Shown: one piece after another, positions 1-8,380 of the stretch
Layout of the letters: the number at the start of each line of letters is the position of its first letter
Position numbering within the stretch: the first letter of the stretch is position 1
Assembly (NCBI GenBank): GCA_004299545.1
Contig: SCRB01000384.1
Location: 1-14,979 of the forward strand
Length of the DNA: 14,979 nucleotides
DNA from: Rhizobiaceae bacterium
GTDB lineage: Bacteria; Pseudomonadota; Alphaproteobacteria; Rhizobiales; Rhizobiaceae
Direction: 5' to 3'
Translations under genes and position numbers: made by a program
Notes under the pieces: model-generated
Seen by the model: the letters and a program-made list of their open reading frames with translations, nothing else
Database searches by the model: none
What the model was told of the DNA's origin: nothing

Positions 1-889
1 AATGAACGATCCAGTGCTCCGACACGGCAAAATGGCTGGCGAAGGCCTTGCCGTCGATGAAGACGACGCGCTGCTTGCGGTAGCGGCCGTCCGGCCCGGA
101 ATAGTCGATGAAGGGTGCGACATGGTACTTTCGGGACGGGCACCGTTTGAAATAGGCGGCGAGCTCAGACGAGTGGCCGATGCGCTCCAGGCCGCCGCCG
201 GCATGCGTGCCGGTCGGCCTGATGGCGATGGGAAAACCGGGACACACGGATGAGCCTCCCCGCGCCGTGCCCGACCCGCTCGCCGGCAAAAGGGCCTCGG
301 GCGAAACGGTCACGGTCGTTGGCACGACGGCGCCGGGCAGGCCGGCAAGGAGTGCGCCGACGCCTTCGCGCGTCAGGCGCGTCACTCTCGCCGGATACCC
401 GTTCATGACGGGCAGTTGCGTGCCCGATCCGGCAAGCAGTATTTCGATATTCTCCAGAACAGGCCGGTTCTCTTCCGATTCTCCAACTGCCATGAAGACT
501 GCATCGAAATACGACAGGTCGGGAAGCGAGGACGTTCCAGCATCGACATAAAGATAGGTGAGGTCGATATCGGAACCTTCGAGCAGGAAATCGATCGGCG
601 TGTTCGCCATCAGGTCGCCCGCGACGACGAGCGCGGCGACCTTCAACCCGCCTCCTGTTCCGAAGACGCGCCGGAAACGGGACTGGAGGGCAATCGCGTC
701 CTTTTGCAGATCCAGGCCCATCTTGCGCTGCCCGCGCCCCTGAAGCAGCACCGACAGGTCCATCAGCGCCTCGGCGTCGTTCGAATCGGCGCTGACGCGC
801 GCCACAAGCCCGTTCCAGAGGGGCGCGGTATCCCGGCCCAGATAGATGCTGTGCATGATCGGGCTGACGCCGATAAGGCTTTTCGCCAT
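1..889 (-). CDS. ATP-grasp family protein, C-terminus cut by window edge
   Basis: This reading frame starts at ATG 889-887 and stays open to the left edge, giving 296 residues without a stop. A Shine-Dalgarno-like GGAGCAGGA lies just upstream, and an in-frame TGA at 910-908 excludes a longer start. Residues 35-75 form a helical, Sel1/TPR-like stretch. Residues 80-200 look like the segment that precedes an ATP-grasp fold: NTPIDFLLEG near 96, then PVMNGYP near 160 followed by an arginine- and leucine-rich helix. Residues 219-296 match the nucleotide-binding part of RimK-like ATP-grasp ligases, with FPIAIRPTGTHAGGGL, then VAPFIDYSG and YRKQRVVFIDGKAF. ATP-grasp enzymes join a carboxylate to an amine or thiol through an acyl phosphate; the substrate here cannot be inferred. 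The metal-binding end of the domain lies outside the window. The gene is divergent from the DUF3108 gene. Family assignment is fairly sure, function unknown. Confidence 0.8.
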   Translation of the reverse strand, partial: MAKSLIGVSPIMHSIYLGRDTAPLWNGLVARVSADSNDAEALMDLSVLLQGRGQRKMGLDLQKDAIALQSRFRRVFGTGGGLKVAALVVAGDLMANTPIDFLLEGSDIDLTYLYVDAGTSSLPDLSYFDAVFMAVGESEENRPVLENIEILLAGSGTQLPVMNGYPARVTRLTREGVGALLAGLPGAVVPTTVTVSPEALLPASGSGTARGGSSVCPGFPIAIRPTGTHAGGGLERIGHSSELAAYFKRCPSRKYHVAPFIDYSGPDGRYRKQRVVFIDGKAFASHFAVSEHWIVH

Positions 890-1101
890 GGTCCTGCTCC
901 GCCCGGCTCAACATACCGGCGACCGCTGATTCGAAGCGAGGACTATGGTCGCTCAACATGGAGCGAGGATGGAAATTCCAGACGCATCGTGAAACCGCCG
1001 CTCTCTGCATAATCTCCGAAATCGCGCGGAACCGTTCACATCTTCGCCGAATTGAGTGATAGGTTGCCGGAAAGGGACAACGGATAGAGGACTGTTCATC
1101 C

Positions 1102-1884
1102 ATGACCGGCCGTCTCGTTCCAGTCGCCACGGCTTTCATCCTTCTTGCCACAGTCACGGCCAAAGCCGACGGCGCCAAGCACTTCAGCGCCGACTATACC
1201 GTCTCACTTTTCGGTCTCACCCTTGCCCGGACGAGCTTCACCAGCACCGTCGATGGCCAGAGCTTCAGCATCAAAGGATCGATCGCGAGCGCCGGTGTCG
1301 CCCGCATCATCGATGATACGAAAGGCACGACCTCTGTCAGCGGCCTTCTGACCCCGGACGGGGCGCAGCCGCAATCCTTCTTTGTCGCCTACACCTCGGG
1401 AAAAAAGAGGAAACGCACCGCGATCGCGTTTTCCGGCGATACCGTCTCGCATACGGAAAACATCCCGCCCTTGAAGAAGCACAAAAACTGGGTGCCGCTC
1501 GGACCCGACGACCTCAAGGCCGTCACCGATCCGCTGTCGCTCACCCTCGTCAAGGCGGAGGCCGCGAGCGCGGTCTGCAACCACACGCTGAAATATTATG
1601 ACGGGGAACTGCGCGCCGACATCAGGCTTTCCTATGCCGCCACCGCGCCTTGGTCGGTCCCCGGCTATACCGGCAAGGCCATCGTCTGCAACGCGCACTT
1701 CGTTCCCATCGCCGGCTATCGCACGACCAACAGCGCACTCAAATTCCTGCGCGACAAGAGCAGGATCACCATCTCCTTCGTACCGATGGGCAGGACCGGA
1801 ATTTATGCGCCGGTGGCGGCAAGCGTCGGCACCCAGATCGGAACCGTCGAGGTGCGCGCCGACAAGTTCACCACCGGGCAATAA
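1102..1884 (+). CDS. DUF3108 domain protein, exported
   Basis: A 260-residue protein with a cleavable signal peptide: a hydrophobic core at residues 7-18 and a likely cut after AKA at residue 22. The mature part is beta-rich and begins HFSADYTVSLFGLTLARTS, which resembles the start of DUF3108 proteins, a family of outer-membrane-associated or periplasmic proteins of unknown function. Two cysteines, C159 (in AVCNHTLKYYDG) and C196 (in AIVCNAHF), could form a disulfide in the periplasm. The ribosome-binding site is weak: AGAGG about 12 bases upstream. The start is supported mainly by the signal peptide. The gene is divergent from the ATP-grasp gene and converges on ccmB, with only 15 bases between the two stop codons and no visible terminator. 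Family assignment is from recalled sequence pattern. Confidence 0.8.
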   Translation: MTGRLVPVATAFILLATVTAKADGAKHFSADYTVSLFGLTLARTSFTSTVDGQSFSIKGSIASAGVARIIDDTKGTTSVSGLLTPDGAQPQSFFVAYTSGKKRKRTAIAFSGDTVSHTENIPPLKKHKNWVPLGPDDLKAVTDPLSLTLVKAEAASAVCNHTLKYYDGELRADIRLSYAATAPWSVPGYTGKAIVCNAHFVPIAGYRTTNSALKFLRDKSRITISFVPMGRTGIYAPVAASVGTQIGTVEVRADKFTTGQ

Positions 1885-1899
1885 TCTCAAGCCTCCGGC

Positions 1900-2565
1900 T
1901 CAATCGGCCGCGAATTTCAGCGCAACCGCCGCCGCGACGGGTCCTATCACCGTGAAGAAGAGCGTCAGCGCCATCAATATCAGGAAAGGGAAGAGAAAAG
2001 GCTGCGGCGGATGCGCCGCGCCATAGCTCGCCGCGACGCCGAAGATCAAAACGGGAATGGCAAGCGGCAGGATCAGGACGGAAACGAGCAGCCCGCCGCG
2101 CGGCAACGCCACCGCCACCGCCGCGCCAACGGCGCCAATGAAGGCGATGGCCGGCGTCCCGACCAGAAGGGTCAGCATCGTGCCGCCGATTCCCTTCGCG
2201 TCCATATTCATGAAAAGCCCGAGAAGCGGCGAGGCGACGACGAGGGGAAGGACGCTCGCCGTCCAGTGCGCCAGGCATTTCACCAGCACGACGAGCGCAG
2301 TCATGTGCCTGTCGTCGGCGAGCAGCAGAAGATCGAGCGAGCCGTCTTCGCGATCGGCCTGAAAGAGCCTTTCCAGCCCGAGCAGGCTGGCAAGCAGCGC
2401 CCCGATCCAGAGGATCGCGGGACCGATGCGGGCCAGAAGCCTGAGATCGGGCCCGACACCGAAGGGGACGACGGCGACGACAGCGAGGAAGAACAGCACG
2501 CCGATCAGCGCCCCGCCGCCGGCACGGACGCCAAGGCGCAGGTCGCGGAGGAAGAGCGCTAGCAT
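1900..2565 (-). CDS. ccmB: Heme exporter protein CcmB (ABC membrane subunit)
   Basis: CcmB is the membrane subunit of the CcmAB ABC transporter of System I cytochrome c maturation. It works with CcmA, CcmC and CcmD to release heme-loaded CcmE at the inner membrane. The chosen start gives 221 residues, the usual CcmB length, and begins MLALFLRDLRLGVRAGGG, a typical CcmB N-terminus. About six hydrophobic segments are visible, near residues 17-36, 48-66, 89-116, 127-150, 157-178 and 190-215. The cytoplasmic loop LERLFQADREDGSLDLLLL at 64-82 is a recognisable family segment. An alternative start two codons upstream (ATG 2571-2569) is possible, and neither has a clear Shine-Dalgarno site. Unusually, 327 bases with a large inverted repeat separate it from ccmA. 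ccmC, ccmD and ccmG do not follow it here. Confidence 0.93.
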   Translation of the reverse strand: MLALFLRDLRLGVRAGGGALIGVLFFLAVVAVVPFGVGPDLRLLARIGPAILWIGALLASLLGLERLFQADREDGSLDLLLLADDRHMTALVVLVKCLAHWTASVLPLVVASPLLGLFMNMDAKGIGGTMLTLLVGTPAIAFIGAVGAAVAVALPRGGLLVSVLILPLAIPVLIFGVAASYGAAHPPQPFLFPFLILMALTLFFTVIGPVAAAVALKFAAD

Positions 2566-2619
2566 TGGCATGCGCCAAAAGGCATGACGAATAGGCGGGA
2601 AGACTCGCGCTCTACGTTG

Positions 2620-2881
2620 CCCCCCTCTGTCCTCCTGAGCTTTTGTCGAAGCGACTTTCCCTCCCCCTTGAAGGCAAGGCAATCGCATATGGCAATTTTC
2701 ACCCCCTCCGGTCCTTCGGACCACCTCCCCCTTTCAGGTGGAGGAAAGCCGTAACGGCGGCGCATTTCCCTCACCTGAAAGGGGAGGGTGCCGAGCGAAG
2801 CGAGGTGGGTGGGGTGTGCTGGCAAGCCGTATGCGATTGCCCTGCCCATGAGGGGGAGATGTCCGACAGGACAGAGGGGGG
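2620..2881. repeat. Nested palindromic intergenic element (RIME-like mosaic repeat)
   Basis: This is a long imperfect inverted repeat between ccmA and ccmB. The outer arms CCCCCCTCTGTCC (2620-2632) and GGACAGAGGGGGG (2869-2881) are exact reverse complements. The middle arms at 2678-2692 and 2827-2841 match at 14 of 15 bases around GGCAATCGCATA. The inner arms at 2725-2740 and 2772-2786 pair through CCCCTTTCAGGTG with one extra C. A small extra hairpin, GGTCCTTCGGACC, sits in the left arm near 2710-2722. The CCCCCTC/GAGGGGG-type ends resemble the rhizobial intergenic mosaic elements (RIME-type) known from Rhizobium and Sinorhizobium, but that class name is from memory and was not checked. As RNA it would fold into a long cruciform-like hairpin. 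Confidence 0.8.
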
Positions 2882-2892
2882 GGCGAAAGGGC

Positions 2893-3519
2893 TCAGGCAT
2901 TTCTGGCAACCCTCTCCTGCCCGCCACCCAGCCTCAGTTCCTGTGCCCCCTCAATCCCCAACGGCAGATGCGTCGCCGCGACGACGATGCCGCCGCCGCG
3001 AAGCTGTTCCTCCATCAATTCCCCGAAACGCTTTTCCGAAGCCTTGTCCAGGCCGGCGGTCGGCTCGTCGAGCAGCCAGACCGGCCGGTGATTGAGAAGC
3101 AGTCTGGCGATGGCCACTCGCCGCCTTTGCCCGGTCGAGAGATAGCCGAAGGGCAAATGCCCGATGCCGGGGAGCCCGACTGCGTCGAGAGCATCGGTCG
3201 GGTGGAGTCCCGGTTCGCCGGAGAAGCGCTGCCAAAAAGAGAGGTTCTCCCTGACGGTCAACGCCGTTTTCATGCCGTTCAGATGACCGAGATAATGGCA
3301 GACGGCGCCGATGCCCGCATCGTCTTCCCTTCCTTCCACCCGGATCGTTCCCTCAGCCGGGGGAAGAAGTCCCGCAACGATCCTGAGAAGCGTCGATTTT
3401 CCCGTCCCGTTCGGCCCGGTGACGACAAGGCTCCCGCCTCTTTCGAGGCTGAAATCGACGCGCGAGAAGATAATTTCCCCGCCGCGTTCGCCGCTGATGT
3501 TCTCGGCAATGAGCCGCAT
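2893..3519 (-). CDS. ccmA: Heme exporter ATP-binding protein CcmA
   Basis: CcmA is the cytosolic ATPase of the CcmAB complex. ATP hydrolysis drives release of holo-CcmE in cytochrome c biogenesis. The 208-residue length is normal. Walker A GPNGTGKST is at 35-43, the signature motif LSTGQ at 127-131 (the CcmA-type variant of LSGGQ), Walker B VWLLDEP at 147-153, the D-loop at GLD 156-158 and the switch histidine H184. The start ATG at 3519 has a good ribosome-binding site, GGGGAGACG. It is divergent from acnA across 276 bases, a neighbourhood I recall from other rhizobia. The following gene is ccmB, after an unusually long gap filled by a palindromic element. The two genes may still be co-transcribed, since no typical U-tract terminator was seen between them. 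Confidence 0.95.
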   Translation of the reverse strand: MRLIAENISGERGGEIIFSRVDFSLERGGSLVVTGPNGTGKSTLLRIVAGLLPPAEGTIRVEGREDDAGIGAVCHYLGHLNGMKTALTVRENLSFWQRFSGEPGLHPTDALDAVGLPGIGHLPFGYLSTGQRRRVAIARLLLNHRPVWLLDEPTAGLDKASEKRFGELMEEQLRGGGIVVAATHLPLGIEGAQELRLGGGQERVARNA

Positions 3520-3585
3520 TCGTCTCCCCTATGACGGCCCCGCCGTAAACAATTCGCGATGCAGCAATTTTGCCCCTTGTCGTAC

Positions 3586-3614
3586 TGGCACTCTCATACG
3601 AAATTCTCTATAGA
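3586..3614 (+). promoter_or_regulatory. Possible sigma-70-type promoter for acnA
   Basis: TGGCAC at 3586-3591 and TATAGA at 3609-3614 are separated by 17 bases, a workable -35/-10 pair. The -35 match is poor and the -10 match reasonable. Transcription from here would give a leader of about 175 bases before the GTG start of acnA. The TGGCAC alone also resembles half of a sigma-54 site, but no TTGC follows at the right distance. This is a candidate only. Confidence 0.3.
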
Positions 3615-3622
3615 ACCCGCAA

Positions 3623-3641
3623 CACGCCAGCGGTCGGCGTG
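3623..3641 (+). other. Small hairpin in the acnA leader
   Basis: CACGCC (3623-3628) and GGCGTG (3636-3641) are exact reverse complements around a 7-base loop. It would lie near the 5' end of an acnA transcript starting at the candidate promoter just upstream. No U-tract follows, so it is not a terminator. It could stabilise the leader or mean nothing. Confidence 0.35.
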
Positions 3642-3795
3642 CATAGCAATTTGCGCCGAACCAGCGCGCGAGCCGTCTTGACCGGCCCGGACGCCGAGGA
3701 ACGGACAGCGGAAATGACCGTACCCGCACCTTGCGCGTGTGAGCATGCAACAGGCGTCCGTCCCTCATCGGCCAACAGGATGTTAGGGATCGCTC

Positions 3796-6486
<2,691 letters not shown>

Positions 6487-6514
6487 GCCGCCTCCGCAGC
6501 AATCCGTTCGATCC

Positions 6515-6553
6515 CGCCGCCCGGAGCACAAGCTTCCGGGCGGCGTCTTTCTT
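6515..6553 (+). terminator. Intrinsic terminator of acnA
   Basis: CGCCGCCCGG (6515-6524) pairs exactly with CCGGGCGGCG (6536-6545), and AGC/GCT extends the stem inside, leaving a short loop. TCTTTCTT follows immediately. It sits 28 bases after the acnA stop codon, a textbook position. Confidence 0.88.
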
Positions 6554-6582
6554 CCGCCATATCCGCCTTGTTACGAGACAAC

Positions 6583-6598
6583 GCATGTCGCCCGAAAG
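6583..6598. repeat. Partial copy of a rhizobial GCATGTCG repeat
   Basis: GCATGTCGCCCGAAAG is identical over 16 bases to the first part of the element at 7468-7511. After base 6598 the two diverge: the returning arm ending CGACATGC is missing here. It therefore looks like a truncated or decayed copy. The two copies bracket the DUF1223 gene in direct orientation. Confidence 0.65.
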
Positions 6599-6644
6599 CG
6601 CACGGGGGGCAAAAGTCTCACCGCATCGTGACTTCCTCTTGAAA

Positions 6645-6673
6645 TTGCGCTGCGCTTAATGTCCTCGTTATAT
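6645..6673 (+). promoter_or_regulatory. Possible sigma-70-type promoter for the DUF1223 gene
   Basis: TTGCGC at 6645-6650 and TTATAT at 6668-6673 have a 17-base spacer. The acnA terminator lies upstream, so the DUF1223 gene needs its own promoter in this interval. That context supports the candidate, but the -35 box is only a partial match. Confidence 0.42.
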
Positions 6674-6719
6674 CGGCGGGACGGTACAGCGCCCCGCCGG
6701 TGAGGAAAACACCGCCATC

Positions 6720-7466
6720 ATGACCCTTAGCGCCCTTCTCGTCCGCACCGCCCTGGCGCTTGCCGCAGGAACGGCCTCGTACCACGCTGTAGCGCGGCCG
6801 CTTGGCGTCGTTGAGCTTTTCACCAGCCAGGGCTGCAATTCCTGTCCTCCGGCTGATGCGGTTCTCGATGAACTGGTGAAGAAAGGCGACGTGGTGGCGC
6901 TCTCATATCATGTCGATTACTGGGACTATCTCGGCTGGAAGGACACGCTGGCGACGCGCGGCAACACCGACCGCCAATATGACTACGCCAAGGCTTTCGG
7001 GGCCCCTTCCGTCTATACCCCGCAAGCCGTGCTGAACGGACGCACCGACCTCAACGGCGCCAAGGGAAAGGCGGTAACGGCCGAACTGGACAAGCTGAAA
7101 GAAAAGGGCGAAGGACTGACGGTGGATGTTTCCGCTACCTATGAAGGCGACCGCGTGGTCGTCCAGACAGGAGACGCCAAGGGGCCGATAAGGGAAGCGA
7201 ATGTCGTGTTCGTGTTCTTCGATCCCGCCCGGAAGGTCAAGATCGTCCGTGGCGAGAACAGCGGCCAGGCGATCACCTATCGCAACGCCGTCGTCGCCAC
7301 CCAGACAGCTGGTATGTGGCATGGCAAGGCAGCCCGTTTCGAGCTGCCTGAAAGCGTCATGAAACAGCAAGGGGCTGGCGGATGCGCCGTGCTGCTGCAA
7401 GCCACGAAGGACGGCCTTCCGGGTCCGATCATCGGTGCCGCCATCATTGAGAGAACGGGCAGTTAG
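6720..7466 (+). CDS. DUF1223 thioredoxin-like secreted protein
   Basis: A 248-residue protein with a signal peptide (hydrophobic residues 4-19, likely cut after AVA at residue 25), so it probably acts in the periplasm. Residues 29-45 read VVELFTSQGCNSCPPAD. C39 and C42 form a CxxC pair after a beta strand, and YTPQ at 99-102 supplies the cis-proline typical of a thioredoxin fold. A third cysteine is C222. These features define the DUF1223 family, whose members are predicted thiol-active but mostly uncharacterised. GAGG lies 14 bases before the ATG, a rather long spacing. No better in-frame start was found. The gene is isolated between the acnA terminator and a structured repeat region. A redox role is inferred from the fold only. 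Confidence 0.9.
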   Translation: MTLSALLVRTALALAAGTASYHAVARPLGVVELFTSQGCNSCPPADAVLDELVKKGDVVALSYHVDYWDYLGWKDTLATRGNTDRQYDYAKAFGAPSVYTPQAVLNGRTDLNGAKGKAVTAELDKLKEKGEGLTVDVSATYEGDRVVVQTGDAKGPIREANVVFVFFDPARKVKIVRGENSGQAITYRNAVVATQTAGMWHGKAARFELPESVMKQQGAGGCAVLLQATKDGLPGPIIGAAIIERTGS

Positions 7467-7467
7467 A

Positions 7468-7511
7468 GCATGTCGCCCGAAAGTGTAAGCGGTTTCGGGA
7501 TAACGACATGC
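7468..7511. repeat. Rhizobial GCATGTCG palindromic repeat, complete copy
   Basis: GCATGTCG (7468-7475) pairs with CGACATGC (7504-7511), and CCCGAAA (7476-7482) pairs with TTTCGGG (7493-7499). This gives a 15-bp stem with a 4-base bulge (ATAA) and a 10-base loop. It begins right after the DUF1223 stop codon. The sequence resembles a short palindromic repeat I recall from many rhizobial intergenic regions. It could protect the 3' end of the DUF1223 message. Confidence 0.72.
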
Positions 7512-7525
7512 CGAAAGCAAGGAGA

Positions 7526-7567
7526 TAAAGCGCACCGCGTGAGTCCGTTTAATCGCGGTGCGCTTTA
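7526..7567. repeat. Perfect 14-bp stem hairpin, second half of the repeat unit
   Basis: TAAAGCGCACCGCG (7526-7539) and CGCGGTGCGCTTTA (7554-7567) are exact reverse complements around a 14-base loop. It follows the GCATGTCG hairpin by 14 bases. In the rhizobial repeats I recall, this second palindrome usually accompanies the first. There is no U-tract after it, so it is a weak candidate as a terminator. It could act as an RNA stabiliser or as the transcript end of DUF1223. Confidence 0.75.
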
Positions 7568-7621
7568 AGCTCTCGCCCGGACTGATCAGCTTCGAGACCA
7601 ATACCCAGACGCGCAAAGACC

Positions 7622-7752
7622 GCAGCGCCAACGAAAATTGGTGCTGCTCACTGAATGCTTTTCGGGAGAAAAAGAAGCGAGGTTGGTTCGATCCGGCCAA
7701 GGCCCCGTGGGCGGGGGGCTTGGGGTTTACGGAGCCGACGCCGGACCGAACC
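7622..7752 (+). ncRNA. Unidentified structured RNA or leader candidate
   Basis: Three successive stem-loops lie between the repeat unit and DUF2794. The first is a 10-bp stem, GCAGCGCCAA/TTGGTGCTGC (7622-7631 with 7638-7647), with one G-U pair and a 6-base loop. The second is CTTTTC/GAAAAAG (7658-7674) closed by GGGA, a GNRA-type tetraloop. The third is a long arm: 7685-7696 pairs with 7741-7752 at 11 of 12 positions. It encloses a 9-bp hairpin, CCAAG+CCCC with GGGG+CTTGG (7697-7723), and a 17-base single-stranded side. No intrinsic terminator follows, so it may be part of a long 5' leader of DUF2794. The strand is inferred from that. I do not recognise the family. High GC makes chance pairing easier, which limits confidence. 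Confidence 0.4.
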
Positions 7753-7902
7753 GTCTCAGGCAACGGGTAAATCGTCGTCATATTTTGGGGCAAGAGCTTG
7801 GACTATGTGTGGCGAGAATGTGGCGAACCCATCACCATTTCAGACACGGTGTGGAGTTTCGTGAACTTTCTGTAACATTCCGGCGGGCTCTCCAAAGGTG
7901 CA

Positions 7903-7927
7903 GGAACCGCTCAAAAGGGTTGCAATT
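7903..7927 (+). promoter_or_regulatory. Possible EcfG/RpoE2-type promoter for DUF2794
   Basis: GGAAC at 7903-7907 is followed after exactly 18 bases by TT at 7926-7927. This fits the GGAAC-N18/19-TT pattern of general-stress promoters read by RpoE2/EcfG in rhizobia. The fuller CGTT version of the -10 box is not present. Transcription would start roughly 50 bases before the DUF2794 start codon. A short pattern like this can occur by chance. Confidence 0.3.
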
Positions 7928-7983
7928 CAGCCATCGACGCGCCAACCTGCCGCGATCGCCAGGCTGTCACGAGGGCATCTTTC

Positions 7984-8370
7984 ATGATCGATCGCGGTAA
8001 CGGGACGGAGGGTAGGGAAGATTCCGGAATATTGATCCCGTTATACGAGGCCCGCCGCGAGCGGACCGGCATTCCCGTCGCTTTCGACCGCAGGGAATTG
8101 GATCAGATATTGCATGTCTACAGCCGCATGGTCGCGGCAGGCGAGTGGCGCGACTACGCCATCGACCATTTGCCGGACAGGGCGGTTTTCTCCGTCTTCC
8201 GCCGGGCAAGCGAGGTTCCGCTTTTCCAGATCGCCAAGACGCCGAAGCTGGCGCGCAAGCAAGGTGCCTTCGCCGTCATCGCCGCGGGTGGGACGATCCT
8301 GAAGCGCGGCCACGAGCTTGCACGGGTGCTCGGCGTTTTCGACAGACAGCTGAAGCTCGTCGAGGCCTGA
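7984..8370 (+). CDS. DUF2794 family protein
   Basis: A 128-residue cytosolic protein of unknown function that matches the DUF2794 family of alphaproteobacteria. The recognisable core runs from about residue 30: VAFDRRELDQILHVYSRMV, then AGEWRDYAIDHLPDRAVFSVFRRAS, and a C-terminal stretch with KLARKQGAFAVI and LKRGHELARVL. There is no signal peptide, membrane segment or obvious catalytic motif. It is basic and rich in arginine. The ATG at 7984 has GAGGG eight bases upstream, a good spacing. It is preceded by 517 non-coding bases with strong secondary structure, which suggests regulated expression. It converges on the GNAT gene with 10 bases between stop codons and no terminator. Confidence 0.9.
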   Translation: MIDRGNGTEGREDSGILIPLYEARRERTGIPVAFDRRELDQILHVYSRMVAAGEWRDYAIDHLPDRAVFSVFRRASEVPLFQIAKTPKLARKQGAFAVIAAGGTILKRGHELARVLGVFDRQLKLVEA

Positions 8371-8380
8371 CGCCGAGATC

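Noticed and set aside
906..959. Nine-base direct repeat GCTCAACAT at 906-914 and 951-959 in the divergent region
   Set aside because: Only two copies, with a spacing of 45 bases and no symmetry; too short to call an operator.
165..1178. A 337-codon open frame on the minus strand across the ATP-grasp gene and DUF3108 start
   Set aside because: It is arginine-rich, low-complexity translation of a GC-rich region and overlaps the well-supported ATP-grasp frame in another phase.
7684..7700. GGTTCGATCC resembling a tRNA T-arm
   Set aside because: The flanking bases do not form a T-stem and no acceptor, D- or anticodon arm can be found around it.
7664..7770. Resemblance to a glycine riboswitch: GGGAGA near 7664 and TCTCAGGCAA at 7754-7763
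   Set aside because: The conserved core CGCCGAAGG followed by GCAA is absent, the intervening helix layout differs, and the downstream gene is not a glycine gene. An Infernal search against the glycine riboswitch model would settle it.
7558..7770. A 70-codon plus-strand frame in the gap before DUF2794
   Set aside because: It begins inside a repeat hairpin with a GTG and no ribosome-binding site, and it covers the structured RNA candidate; no known protein family recognised.
6903..7793. A 296-codon minus-strand frame across DUF1223 and the repeat region
   Set aside because: Most of it is antisense to DUF1223, which has a signal peptide and CxxC motif; the rest crosses palindromic repeats.
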